The notes under the pieces: generated by a model | The model's input: the letters and a program-made list of their open reading frames with translations, nothing else | Told to the model about the DNA's origin: nothing | The model's database searches: none | Part shown: one piece after another, positions 52,443 through 61,884 of the stretch | How the letters are laid out: each line of letters starts with the position of its first letter | Position numbering within the stretch: position 1 is the stretch's first letter | Position numbers and translations under genes: made by a program | NCBI RefSeq assembly: GCF_042664895.1 | Contig: NZ_JBHTBQ010000018.1 | Location: forward strand, 1-64,000 | DNA: 64,000 nucleotides | Direction: 5' to 3' | DNA from: Iodobacter arcticus | Lineage (GTDB): Bacteria > Pseudomonadota > Gammaproteobacteria > Burkholderiales > Chitinibacteraceae

Positions 52443-53306
52443 CTAAGCCAAAGGCTCAATATGCCGTAAAAAAGCAGCAATCAAAGGCACTTTTTCTCTG
52501 TCTTTCAGATAATAGAGATACTCATAAATCAAAGGACTAGTTTGTCTAAATGGCAGAGCGCAGAGGGATGGATGATGAGGCACTTCGCCTCTGGACATAA
52601 TGCTCGCGCCAAAGCCATGGATAATCGCCTGCCTAATCGCCTCGCCATTGGCAATACAGGAGCTAGATTTAGGCTGAATCCCTTTTTCTTGTAAAAATTG
52701 CTGTGTCAGCTTTTGCGTTTCAGAGCCTTCTTCACGTAGTAAAAGATGAACCTCTGTTAAATCAGCAATATCCAGATCTTTTTGCTTAGCTAAAGAATGA
52801 TCGCTTCTGATGGCCAAAACCAAAGGCTCGGCAGCAAGTAAAATACAGTTTAAGCGTGCGTCTTCTATTTTTTTTGAAGACACGGCCAAATCAATTGCAT
52901 ATTCATTTAATGCCTTTAGCATTTCCTTGGAGTTGCCAAATTGCATAGAAAGCTGAATTTGTGGATGCGCCGCATGAAAATGAGCAATGCTATGGCTAAT
53001 AAAATAAGGCCCTGTCGCCCCAATACGTAAATTGCCCTGCTGCGCGCCTCCCGCATTACGCAGGGTAAAATCGATATTGGCTTCTTCCTGCAATAAGCGC
53101 TCTACCATAGGCATCAGGCGAATTCCCGCATCGCTGAGTACCCAGCGTGCGCCGCCCCGATAAAACAATTCAATTTGATAAATCTCTTCTAATTGACGAA
53201 TCCGAGAGCTAATTGTCGGCTGACTTAATTTAATCTGCCTTGCAGCTAATGCCACACTGCCCTGGCGCGCTACTTCAAAAAAAGAGCCGAGTAATTCGCT
53301 AAGCAT
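52443..53306 (-). CDS. LysR-family transcriptional regulator
   Basis: A 287-residue regulator. The helix-turn-helix is at ~3-60 (SFFEVARQGSVALAARQIKLSQPTISSRIRQLEE). The effector domain starts at ~92 (GNLRIGATGPYFISHSIAHF). It is divergent from hrpA (197 bp). The neighbouring genes suggest no clear target. Possibly self-regulating; the ligand is unknown. Confidence 0.9.
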   Translation of the reverse strand: MLSELLGSFFEVARQGSVALAARQIKLSQPTISSRIRQLEEIYQIELFYRGGARWVLSDAGIRLMPMVERLLQEEANIDFTLRNAGGAQQGNLRIGATGPYFISHSIAHFHAAHPQIQLSMQFGNSKEMLKALNEYAIDLAVSSKKIEDARLNCILLAAEPLVLAIRSDHSLAKQKDLDIADLTEVHLLLREEGSETQKLTQQFLQEKGIQPKSSSCIANGEAIRQAIIHGFGASIMSRGEVPHHPSLCALPFRQTSPLIYEYLYYLKDREKVPLIAAFLRHIEPLA

Positions 53307-53503
53307 AATTTCAATTTAAGTAAAAAGACCCAACGAGTCTAGGTCGTACTGATGACAATCAGGCGACAATATCATCAGATCATTCTGGTTATTATTAGCG
53401 GCCAGCCGCTTTAGATAATCTCCCTGCTATTTATCGCCTTAGCATCATGGGGCCAGCATGGTAAAATCGCCGCCTTCTTATCTGTACAAGCTTAACCCCA
53501 GCG

Positions 53504-56500
53504 ATGAACCCCACGGCGTCTAGTCCTCTTCCAGAGCAAAATTACCTTCAGCAAATTGCCGACACGCAATTAACCGACAGAGGCAATCTGGAGCGCCTGC
53601 TGCATCGCCTAAATCAGCGGCAAGCCAAACAGCAGCCTAGTGAAAAGGAATTGCGCGAGCTGGAAGCGGGTATTGCCAAATCGCTGGCCAAAAGTGAGCA
53701 ACGCCGCAGCCGCCTGCCTCGACCAGAATTCGATGAAAATCTACCGGTTAATCAGCGTAAAGACGAGCTAAGCGACGCGATTGCCAAGCATCAGGTAGTG
53801 ATTGTTTGCGGTGAAACCGGCTCGGGTAAAACTACGCAATTGCCAAAGATTTGTCTGGAGCTGGGCCGTGGTGTGCATGGTCTGATTGGCCACACCCAGC
53901 CGCGCCGCCTTGCCGCCAGATCGGTCGCAACGCGCATCGGGCAGGAATTAAAATCTGAAAATGCCGTGGGTTTTAAGGTGCGCTTTACCGATAAAACCAC
54001 CGATGCCAGCTATATCAAGCTGATGACAGATGGGATTTTGCTGGCCGAAACGCTGTCTGACCCTTACCTTTTAAAATACGACACGATTATTATCGACGAG
54101 GCGCACGAGCGCAGTCTGAATATCGATTTCTTACTCGGCTATATCAAGCAGCTATTGCCAAAGCGCCCCGAGCTAAAAGTCATCGTCACCTCGGCCACCA
54201 TCGATGCCGATCGCTTTAGTCAGCATTTTGCCGGTGCACCTGTCATGGAAGTCTCTGGCCGCACCTTCCCAGTGGAAGTTCGTTATCAGCCTTTACATGC
54301 CATTGATGAAGACGATCAAGAGCTGGAAATGGAAGAAGCCATCGTGCAAGCCATTGAAGGCTTGTGGCGTACCGATGGCAGCGGCGATGTGCTGGTGTTT
54401 TTGCCTGGCGAGCGCGAGATTCGTGAAACCGCCGAAGAGCTACGCAAAGCCAAGCTAAGAGACGCCGAAATTCTGCCGCTATTTGCACGCCTGTCGAACG
54501 AAGATCAGCAGCGGATTTTCCGCTCCACCAGCACGGGTCGGCGCATTATTCTGGCCACCAACGTCGCCGAAACCTCGCTCACCGTGCCGGGCATTCGCTA
54601 TGTGGTTGATTCTGGCCATGCGCGGATTAAACGCTATTCGCCACGCGCCAAGGTCGAACAATTACTGGTAGAGAAAATCTCCCAAGCCTCGGCCCGCCAG
54701 CGCTCTGGCCGTTGTGGCCGGGTGGCTTCCGGTATTTGCGTACGTCTTTATGATGAAGCCGATTTTAATAACCGCTCCGAGTTTACCGATCCAGAAATCG
54801 TTCGCTCGTCTTTAGCAGCGGTCATCTTGCGTATGGCTGCGTTAAAGCTGGGCCATATCGACAACTTTCCTTTCTTAGAAGCGCCATCCAGCCGCTTGGT
54901 TAGCGACGGCTATCAGCAGCTGCGTGAACTAGGCGCGGTCGATATTGAAGATCAACTTACGCCCATTGGTAAGCAACTTGCCCGCCTGCCAGTCGACCCA
55001 CGCATAGGCCGTATGCTACTGGCTGGGCGTGATGAGCATTGCTTGGCCGAGATTCTGATTATTGCCTCGGCGCTATCGGCGCAAGACCCGCGTGAGCGCC
55101 CTTTCGACGCCAAAGAAGCCGCTGCCCGCGCACAAGCTAAGTTTGTGGATGATAAATCCGACTTCCTGTCTTTCTTGCGCATGTGGGAATTCTTTAACGA
55201 GGCGCTGGATAATAAAACCAGCAATCGTCAGCTAATTAACCTCTGCCACGAGCACTTTTTATCCTATCTGCGCTTACGCGAATGGCGAGATTTACACCGC
55301 CAGCTGGCCGAAATTTGTCAGGATATGGATTTACAGCTGAATGATATAAAGACAGCACCCGGCACGCCTGAGCAAATTTTAAAAGCACTGATGACCGGTT
55401 TGCTTGGCAATATTGGCTTTAAGCAGCCAGAAAATGACGAATACCTTGGCGCACGCGGGATTAAATTTAATATTTTCCCCGGCTCGGGCCTGAAAAAAGC
55501 ACGGCCAAAGTGGATTATCGCCGCCGAGGTGGTTGAAACCACCAAGATCTACGGCCGCTGCGTGGCTGCCATCGAGCCAGAATGGGTGGAGCGCATCGCC
55601 GCCCATCTTGTTAATCGCCATTATTTTGACCCGCACTGGGAAAAAACCTCGGCGCAAGTCAACGCTAGCGAGCGCGTTACTCTGTATGGCCTGCCGATTG
55701 TGCCCAAACGCCGCGTGCATTTTGGCAAAATTGATCCGGTGGCCTCGCGCGCCATTTTTATCCGCGAAGCCTTGGTCAACTTTAATTACAATAGCCGCGC
55801 CAAATTCTTTGAGCACAATCAAGCGCTGATTCTGGATGTACAGGATTTAGAACACAAAGCCCGCCGTCAGGATGTGCTGGTGGATGATGACGCACTATTT
55901 GCGTTTTTTGACGCCAAGATTCCAGCCGATATTGTGAATGGCGCTGGCTTTGAAGCATGGCGTAAGCTGATCGAAAAAGACAATGCCCAGCACCTGTTCC
56001 TCAGTCGTGACGATTTAATGCAGCACGGTGCAGATGCGGTCACGGAAGAGCAATTCCCTGAATTTTTCCGCCTGAACGACGCTAAACTGCCGCTCACTTA
56101 TCGTTTTGAGCCTAGCCATCCGCTCGATGGGGTAACCATCACCCTGCCGCTACATCTATTAAATCGCGTCAATCACGCTATTTTTGACTGGCTAGTGCCG
56201 GGCATGATTCGCGAAAAAATCACCCTGCTGATTAAATCGCTACCAAAATCCATCCGCCGTATTTGCGTGCCGGTGCCAGAATTCGCCACCAAAATGCTGA
56301 TCGCACTGGATAAAGCCTCAAGAACCGAGCCGCTGCTACCGCAACTGGCGCAAGCCGTGGGCCGTGGTGCGGGGCTGATTGTGCCGAGCGATGAGTTCAA
56401 CTCTAAGGATCTGCCGCCACACCTGCAAATGAATTTCAGAATTGTGGACGACGCAGGCCAAGAGCTGGCGCAAGGCCGCGACTTAATCGCGCTACGCGCC

Positions 56501-57415
56501 CAGCTAGGCGAAGCCGCACAAATGACCTTCCGCGATGCGGCGGACGACAGCGTCAGTATCGAAAAAACCGGCATTATAAAATGGGACTTCGGCGATCTGC
56601 CGGCCAAGATCAATTTTAAGCGCCAAGGCCGCTCAATTACCGGCTTCCCGGGCCTTGTGCCAGAAGACGCCGCCGTGGCGATTCGCCTGTTTGATACCGA
56701 ATACGCCGCTGCTGCAGCACATCGGGACGGGGTGATTTGCCTGCTGAAGTTTGAGCTAAAAGACCATGTAAAACAGCTGCCTAAATCGCTGCCGACCTTT
56801 AACCCGCTGGCTTTGCAATTGCGCGGCGTATGCAATGGTGACGAGCTAATGGAAGACATCGTGGCCTGCATTTGCGATCGCGCCTTTATTGGCGAAGACG
56901 ATGCGCCACGTAAGCCTAAAGAATTCGACGGCCAGAAATCCCGCGCCAAAGTACGCCTGCCCTCGGTGCGTGATGCAGTGATGCGTATCTTGGCCGAGCT
57001 GACCAATGAATACGTGACGCTGAACAAACTCCTCGCCAAACCATCGCCCTTTGCCAGTGCCATGACAGAATTACTCGGCCAACTGGTATTTAAAGGCTTT
57101 TTGCACAAAACACCTTGGGAGCAATTGCCACGCCTGCCCATCTATGTAAAAGCCATGCGCATCCGCGCCGAAAAACGCGTCGCCAACCCACAAAGAGATG
57201 GCCAGCGCGGTGCAGAAATCAACGAGCTATATAAGCGTTGGGAAGCCGAAATGCTGAAATGGGAAAAAGAAGGCAGAGACACCACGCCACTCGCCCCATT
57301 TCGCTGGATGATAGAAGAGCTACGCGTTGGGCTATTTGCTCAAGAGCTGAAAACACCGTATCCGGTATCGGTGAAACGCTTGAGTAAGATATTTGAAGAT
57401 CTAACTAAACGTTGA
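53504..57415 (+). CDS. hrpA: ATP-dependent RNA helicase HrpA (DEAH family)
   Basis: A 1303-residue helicase that unwinds RNA and in bacteria rescues stalled ribosomes. It has Walker A GETGSGKTTQLPK (near 103), the DEAH box IIDEAHERSLN, SATIDADRF, and QRSGRCGRVASG of motif VI. The HA2/OB region and the long C-terminal DUF3418 domain (~750-1300) complete the usual length. It stands alone, with a LysR gene divergent and a gene-free stretch downstream. Confidence 0.97.
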   Translation: MNPTASSPLPEQNYLQQIADTQLTDRGNLERLLHRLNQRQAKQQPSEKELRELEAGIAKSLAKSEQRRSRLPRPEFDENLPVNQRKDELSDAIAKHQVVIVCGETGSGKTTQLPKICLELGRGVHGLIGHTQPRRLAARSVATRIGQELKSENAVGFKVRFTDKTTDASYIKLMTDGILLAETLSDPYLLKYDTIIIDEAHERSLNIDFLLGYIKQLLPKRPELKVIVTSATIDADRFSQHFAGAPVMEVSGRTFPVEVRYQPLHAIDEDDQELEMEEAIVQAIEGLWRTDGSGDVLVFLPGEREIRETAEELRKAKLRDAEILPLFARLSNEDQQRIFRSTSTGRRIILATNVAETSLTVPGIRYVVDSGHARIKRYSPRAKVEQLLVEKISQASARQRSGRCGRVASGICVRLYDEADFNNRSEFTDPEIVRSSLAAVILRMAALKLGHIDNFPFLEAPSSRLVSDGYQQLRELGAVDIEDQLTPIGKQLARLPVDPRIGRMLLAGRDEHCLAEILIIASALSAQDPRERPFDAKEAAARAQAKFVDDKSDFLSFLRMWEFFNEALDNKTSNRQLINLCHEHFLSYLRLREWRDLHRQLAEICQDMDLQLNDIKTAPGTPEQILKALMTGLLGNIGFKQPENDEYLGARGIKFNIFPGSGLKKARPKWIIAAEVVETTKIYGRCVAAIEPEWVERIAAHLVNRHYFDPHWEKTSAQVNASERVTLYGLPIVPKRRVHFGKIDPVASRAIFIREALVNFNYNSRAKFFEHNQALILDVQDLEHKARRQDVLVDDDALFAFFDAKIPADIVNGAGFEAWRKLIEKDNAQHLFLSRDDLMQHGADAVTEEQFPEFFRLNDAKLPLTYRFEPSHPLDGVTITLPLHLLNRVNHAIFDWLVPGMIREKITLLIKSLPKSIRRICVPVPEFATKMLIALDKASRTEPLLPQLAQAVGRGAGLIVPSDEFNSKDLPPHLQMNFRIVDDAGQELAQGRDLIALRAQLGEAAQMTFRDAADDSVSIEKTGIIKWDFGDLPAKINFKRQGRSITGFPGLVPEDAAVAIRLFDTEYAAAAAHRDGVICLLKFELKDHVKQLPKSLPTFNPLALQLRGVCNGDELMEDIVACICDRAFIGEDDAPRKPKEFDGQKSRAKVRLPSVRDAVMRILAELTNEYVTLNKLLAKPSPFASAMTELLGQLVFKGFLHKTPWEQLPRLPIYVKAMRIRAEKRVANPQRDGQRGAEINELYKRWEAEMLKWEKEGRDTTPLAPFRWMIEELRVGLFAQELKTPYPVSVKRLSKIFEDLTKR

Positions 57416-57998
57416 TAGGGATGGCTGATGCGCTAATAACGATTCAGCCAGCCTATTGCGTTTGAGTACTTTTCTTAGGGGCGCTTAGCGGCGAATGCTT
57501 AGCGCCTTAACGCCATTCGTGGCTAAAGCCACTCCACGCAATCAGTATTCAAGTTAATTAAATGACCAGATTATAAAGATGCTGGGTCGAGAATGCCTTT
57601 GCGCGACTAAAACATTACCGAGCGGGGGCATTCCGATACGACAAATTAAAACGGAATTACAAAAAACGTTATTGCCATGGCATGTGCCTTTTTATGGTTG
57701 CAAATGTGAAACGTCAACAGACCTAGCCTTATTAGTATGACCATGAATACAGTAATTTACTTACTCTTACACAAAGGCACAACAAATGCTGGAATATATC
57801 GGGTTAGCTAACAAGCCGTCTTATCAAACCTACAAATAGATTTTAGATTAAGCGATAAATGATTACTTGCCTCTTTATTAATGCTTACCTATTGCCGAAT
57901 TAAGGATAAAAATCACCCAGCCCTTGTTAAGCTAGGAAGAGAGATCGGAAGACATTTGTACGTGCTATAGTCGACAAACGGTAAGGAGACCTAACACT
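57416..57998. other. Gene-free stretch downstream of hrpA
   Basis: 583 bp with no supported ORF, RNA or mobile-element end. The first 130 bp hold several short dyads (GGCTGA...TCAGCC; AGGGGCGCTTAG...TTAGCGCCTT; GTGGCTAAAGCCAC). The rest is AT-rich without codon structure. GGAGA just before 57999 is the ribosome site of the next gene. Confidence 0.5.
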
Positions 57999-58436
57999 AT
58001 GAAAACCCGCTTATTTGCAATTGCACTTTGTTTTGCCAGTATGGGCCAGCTCGCCCGGGCAGAAACGGCCCCAGCCAAGCTATCTGCGGCGCCAAGCAAG
58101 CTAGAAATGATCGATATTAAAACCGGTAGTGGTAAAGAAGCGATTGCAGGCAGCACTGTCACCGTGCATTACAGCGGTTGGTTATTTGATGCCAAGGCTG
58201 ATAAAAATCACGGCACGCCATTTGATAGCTCGGTTGGAAAAAGCCCTTTTAGCTTTCCGCTCGGTGCAAAACGCGTCATTAAAGGCTGGGATGCGGGTGT
58301 GGCTGGCATGAAAATTGGCGGCAAGCGTACGCTGATTATTCCTGCGGAGCTAGCCTACGGTGCACGTGGCGCAGGAAATGTGATTCCACCTAATGCGCCA
58401 CTAGTATTTGATGTTGAATTACTGGAAGTAAAGTAA
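57999..58436 (+). CDS. FKBP-type peptidyl-prolyl cis-trans isomerase, exported
   Basis: A 145-residue isomerase with signal peptide MKTRLFAIALCFASMGQLARA. A single FKBP domain follows (VTVHYSGWLFDAKA, FDSSVGKSPFSFPLGAKRVIKGWDAGV, GKRTLIIPAELAYGARGAG). It should act on proline bonds of periplasmic proteins. An AAGGAGA site precedes the ATG. It is followed by a terminator shared with aceK. Confidence 0.94.
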   Translation: MKTRLFAIALCFASMGQLARAETAPAKLSAAPSKLEMIDIKTGSGKEAIAGSTVTVHYSGWLFDAKADKNHGTPFDSSVGKSPFSFPLGAKRVIKGWDAGVAGMKIGGKRTLIIPAELAYGARGAGNVIPPNAPLVFDVELLEVK

Positions 58437-58444
58437 GCGAAGAT

Positions 58445-58484
58445 AAAAAAGCCAGTAGAGCAATCTCTGCTCTACTGGCTTTTT
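58445..58484. terminator. Bidirectional terminator between the FKBP gene and aceK
   Basis: The perfect stem AAAAGCCAGTAGAGCA / GCTCTACTGGCTTTT with short loop has A- and T-runs on each side. It serves both converging genes. Confidence 0.9.
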
Positions 58485-58514
58485 ATTTAATCAAGTTTAA
58501 TCCCTAGCTTCAGC

Positions 58515-60296
58515 TCAATCAGGATAGCGCTTTGCAAATCGCTCGGTTTGCGGATAAGGATAAAAATCTTCAATAAAACCCTGCTTGATTCTATCCTTGG
58601 CATGCTGCCAAAAACGCACAGTCAGTAAATCAGCATGATGTTGCATAAATATTTTTTTTACATCTGGGCGGCCAAGCAGAAAAGTGCCGAATTCTTCCGG
58701 ATATACTTCATTCGGATTACCGCTAAACCATGTGTCGCTACTCATTTCAAACTCTGGGGCAGGCGGCGGCGGAATACGGCGGAAATCACAATCGGTCATA
58801 TATTCAATTTCATCATAATCATAGAAAACCACACGGCCTTCACGGGTTACACCAAAATTCTTAAACAGCATATCGCCAGGGAAAATATTGGCAATCGCCA
58901 ATTCACGTAGCGCATTACCGTAATCTTCGATGACACTCGCTATTTCTTCATCATGGCGTTTTTCTATAAAGATATTAAGTGGAATCATGCGTCTTTCAAT
59001 ATAGAGATGGCGCAGGATGATTTTGTCTTCGCTTTCTTCCAGAATAGATGGTGCTAATTTACGTATTTCTTCTAATAATTCTTCATTAAAACGCTCTCTG
59101 GGCAAAGCCACGTCAGAGAATTCCAATGAATCAGCCATGCGCCCCACTCGGTCATGCTGTTTCACCAATAAATATTTTGCTTTTACAATCGTGCGGTCTA
59201 CTTCTTTAGGCGGAGCAATCACATCTTTAATAATTTTAAATACAAAAGGAAATGATGGCAGGGTAAATACAATCATCACCATACCCTTAGTACCCGGTGC
59301 AAACACAAAGGAATCAGTGGAATGGCGTAGATGATGAAATAACTCGCGGTAAAACATGGTTTTACCCTGCTTACCCAAACCCAGCATGGTATAAAGCTCG
59401 GCCCGCGATTTATCTGGCATTAATTTTTGTAAATAGCGCACATAGGCTGATGGTACTTCCATATCCACTAAGAAATAAGCACGAGATAATGAGAAGAGGT
59501 GGCTGATTTGCCAAGGCTCGAACAGCGCAGCATCTAAAAATAATTTACCTTCTGCATCCCGGCAAAGTGGCAAGGCAAAAGGAATTTCTAAGTCTTCATG
59601 AATCGCTTTGCCAATAATATAAACTGCTTTATTGCGATAAAAAGGGGAAGCTAATACTTGAATCTGGGTATTGAGTGCAAACTCTGGCCAGCGCCCTAAG
59701 AATTTATGTAGGGCACGCAAAAGGCGATGTACATCGCGCTCTAAATCAACAAAGGGCAGCTCTAAATTAAAATCTGTAAACATATTCGCAAGCGTGGCAT
59801 TAAGCCCCGTTTGAATCGGGTAATAGCTGCGATAAATGGGTGGCTCTGATTCTATATATTCAGTAGATACCGCTGGGCGATAAAAAATAAAATCATTATG
59901 AAAATAAGTACGGTGCAAAATACGGCAGCATACTGAGTTAAAAAAAGTTTCAGCTAGCTCGGGTTGTTTATGATTAATCAATAAACCAATAAAATAGAGC
60001 TTTACTTTGGACCAAGTCGCATCCGGCAAGCTATCGGCATTAAAATCTTGCTTTAGCCTATCTGCTGTTTCTATCACCCGCAAATCATAAAAAGCAATCC
60101 GATCACGCACTTCTGCACGCTGGGCATGAAAATCACCATAAACAAAATGAGCTTTGGCTTTACGACTCGATTCTCTGAATAAACGATAGTGCCAGTCAAA
60201 GCCCTCTTGCAAAGCCAAAGCAATTGCGGCAACTTCCCAATGATCTGGATTAGGGGAATCCAAGCTAGAGTCCAATTTAACACTATTCATCGGCAC
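58515..60296 (-). CDS. aceK: Isocitrate dehydrogenase kinase/phosphatase
   Basis: A 593-residue bifunctional enzyme that phosphorylates or dephosphorylates isocitrate dehydrogenase, directing carbon into the glyoxylate shunt. It contains the regulatory N-terminal domain and the kinase core with FAPGTKGMVMIVFTLPSFPFVFKIIKD (ATP loop and Lys). The AceK-type VVFYDYDEIEYMTDCDFR (metal-binding Asp) is also present. No aceA or aceB is nearby. GTG at 60296 is favoured by AAAGGAA eight bases upstream; an ATG two codons later is possible. Confidence 0.96.
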   Translation of the reverse strand: MPMNSVKLDSSLDSPNPDHWEVAAIALALQEGFDWHYRLFRESSRKAKAHFVYGDFHAQRAEVRDRIAFYDLRVIETADRLKQDFNADSLPDATWSKVKLYFIGLLINHKQPELAETFFNSVCCRILHRTYFHNDFIFYRPAVSTEYIESEPPIYRSYYPIQTGLNATLANMFTDFNLELPFVDLERDVHRLLRALHKFLGRWPEFALNTQIQVLASPFYRNKAVYIIGKAIHEDLEIPFALPLCRDAEGKLFLDAALFEPWQISHLFSLSRAYFLVDMEVPSAYVRYLQKLMPDKSRAELYTMLGLGKQGKTMFYRELFHHLRHSTDSFVFAPGTKGMVMIVFTLPSFPFVFKIIKDVIAPPKEVDRTIVKAKYLLVKQHDRVGRMADSLEFSDVALPRERFNEELLEEIRKLAPSILEESEDKIILRHLYIERRMIPLNIFIEKRHDEEIASVIEDYGNALRELAIANIFPGDMLFKNFGVTREGRVVFYDYDEIEYMTDCDFRRIPPPPAPEFEMSSDTWFSGNPNEVYPEEFGTFLLGRPDVKKIFMQHHADLLTVRFWQHAKDRIKQGFIEDFYPYPQTERFAKRYPD

Positions 60297-60462
60297 GGGT
60301 GCTTTCCTTTAAGATTATGGGATAATTATTTATAAAGCATGTATTGAAACAGCCACCATTCTTATTTATAGACAAAAGACCCGCTTATTCTGCATATTTA
60401 GAGATGCCATGAATACAACATACGGCCATTCTACAATTTGGCCCATTATGTAAAACCCTAGG

Positions 60463-60491
60463 AAAAAAGCCCTCAAATAAATCGAGGGCTT
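60463..60491 (-). terminator. Terminator after phaA
   Basis: On the minus strand AAGCCCTC / GAGGGCTT with a nine-base loop is followed by TTTTTTCC. It lies 25 bases past the thiolase stop. Confidence 0.85.
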
Positions 60492-60516
60492 AGGCTTTAC
60501 TATTTAAAACAAAAAA

Positions 60517-61698
60517 TTAAGAACGCTCTACCGCCAAGGCCACACCCATACCGCCACCAATGCACAATGTGGCTAAGCCTTTTTTAGCATCGCGGCGTTG
60601 CATTTCATGCAGTAAGGTCACCAGAATACGGCAACCTGATGCGCCAATCGGATGGCCTAAGGCAATTGCACCGCCATTGACGTTTACTTTATTTAGATCC
60701 CATTTTAATTCACGGCTCACACCAATCGCTTGAGCGGCAAAAGCTTCATTGCCTTCAATCAGGTCAAGATCATCAATGCTCCAACCCAAACGCGCCAATA
60801 CACGTTGTGTGGCAGGCACTGGGCCCATACCCATAATGGTTGGATCTACACCGGCAGAAGCTGCCGCGCGAATAGTAGCCAGCGGAGTTAACCCCAGCTC
60901 TTTGGCTTTAGCAGCGCTCATCAGCATTACTGCAGCAGCGCCATCATTAATACCCGAGGCATTACCCGCTGTAACTGTGCCTTCTTTATCAAAAGCCGCG
61001 CGTAATTTGGCCAGAGATTCTGCTGTGGTACTAGGTTTGATAAATTCATCTTTATCAAACACGATTGGATCGCCTTTCTTTTGCGGAATCACAACCGGGA
61101 AAATTTCTTCTGCAAAACGGCCAGATTCTTGTGCAGCCGCCGCTTTCATTTGCGATGACAGCGCCATAGCATCTTGCTCTTCACGGGTAATGCCATATTT
61201 TTTGGCGATATTTTCAGCGGTAACGCCCATATGGTAATTGTTATAAGCGTCGGTTAAACCGTCGTAGACCATGGTATCAACCAGCGCCGTATTACCCATA
61301 CGGAAACCATCGCGGCTACCAGGTAAAATATGCGCCGAAGCCGACATGTTTTCTTGACCGCCCGCAATAACAATCTCGCTTTCACCAGATAGAATAGCTT
61401 GCATACCCAAAGCAACCGCTTTCAGGCCCGAACCGCAAACTTGATTAATTGTTAATGCAGGGATGGCATCTGGCAGACCCGCACGGCGCAAAGCTTGGCG
61501 CGCAGGGTTTTGGCCTAGGCCTGCAGTTAAAACATTACCTAAAATCACTTCGCTGATTTGGTCTGCTGCCACGCCGGTTTTAGCCAGCAAGCCACGAATC
61601 ACGGTTGCACCCAACTCTGCAGCAGGCACTTTTGCAAGACCACCACCAAAATTACCCAGAGCAGTGCGACCAGCAGCAACAATCACGATCTCAGTCAT
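60517..61698 (-). CDS. phaA: Acetyl-CoA acetyltransferase (beta-ketothiolase)
   Basis: A 393-residue thiolase that condenses two acetyl-CoA to acetoacetyl-CoA, the first step of polyhydroxybutyrate synthesis. The active-site Cys is in NQVCGSGLKAVALG (near 88). The C-terminal His and Cys lie in NVNGGAIALGHPIGASGCRI and LCIGGGMG. The ATG at 61698 has GGGAAAT upstream; the longer frame to 61773 is not supported. It lies 186 bp after phaC on the same strand, with no phaB between them. Confidence 0.96.
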   Translation of the reverse strand: MTEIVIVAAGRTALGNFGGGLAKVPAAELGATVIRGLLAKTGVAADQISEVILGNVLTAGLGQNPARQALRRAGLPDAIPALTINQVCGSGLKAVALGMQAILSGESEIVIAGGQENMSASAHILPGSRDGFRMGNTALVDTMVYDGLTDAYNNYHMGVTAENIAKKYGITREEQDAMALSSQMKAAAAQESGRFAEEIFPVVIPQKKGDPIVFDKDEFIKPSTTAESLAKLRAAFDKEGTVTAGNASGINDGAAAVMLMSAAKAKELGLTPLATIRAAASAGVDPTIMGMGPVPATQRVLARLGWSIDDLDLIEGNEAFAAQAIGVSRELKWDLNKVNVNGGAIALGHPIGASGCRILVTLLHEMQRRDAKKGLATLCIGGGMGVALAVERS

Positions 61699-61884
61699 GC
61701 GGTATTTCCCTTTTAAAAAGCTGATTTGGGGCCCCCAAACCAGCGGATTAAGCAACGATTTGTTTATCGACAAAGCTTCAGGCCTGTCGCTGGCTACAAC
61801 TCAGACAAAACAATCAGATTATGCCAAACAAATACCCCAACAAGGCTAAACTAAGGGATGAGGCAACATAACCATGTTTATTCA

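Noticed and set aside
52159..52446. 95-residue ORF downstream of phospholipase C
   Set aside because: Lies in the GC-rich repeat-like block; composition and lack of ribosome site argue against a gene.
56173..57141. 322-residue ORF antisense to hrpA
   Set aside because: Shadow of the helicase C-terminal domain; Ser-rich sequence without motifs.
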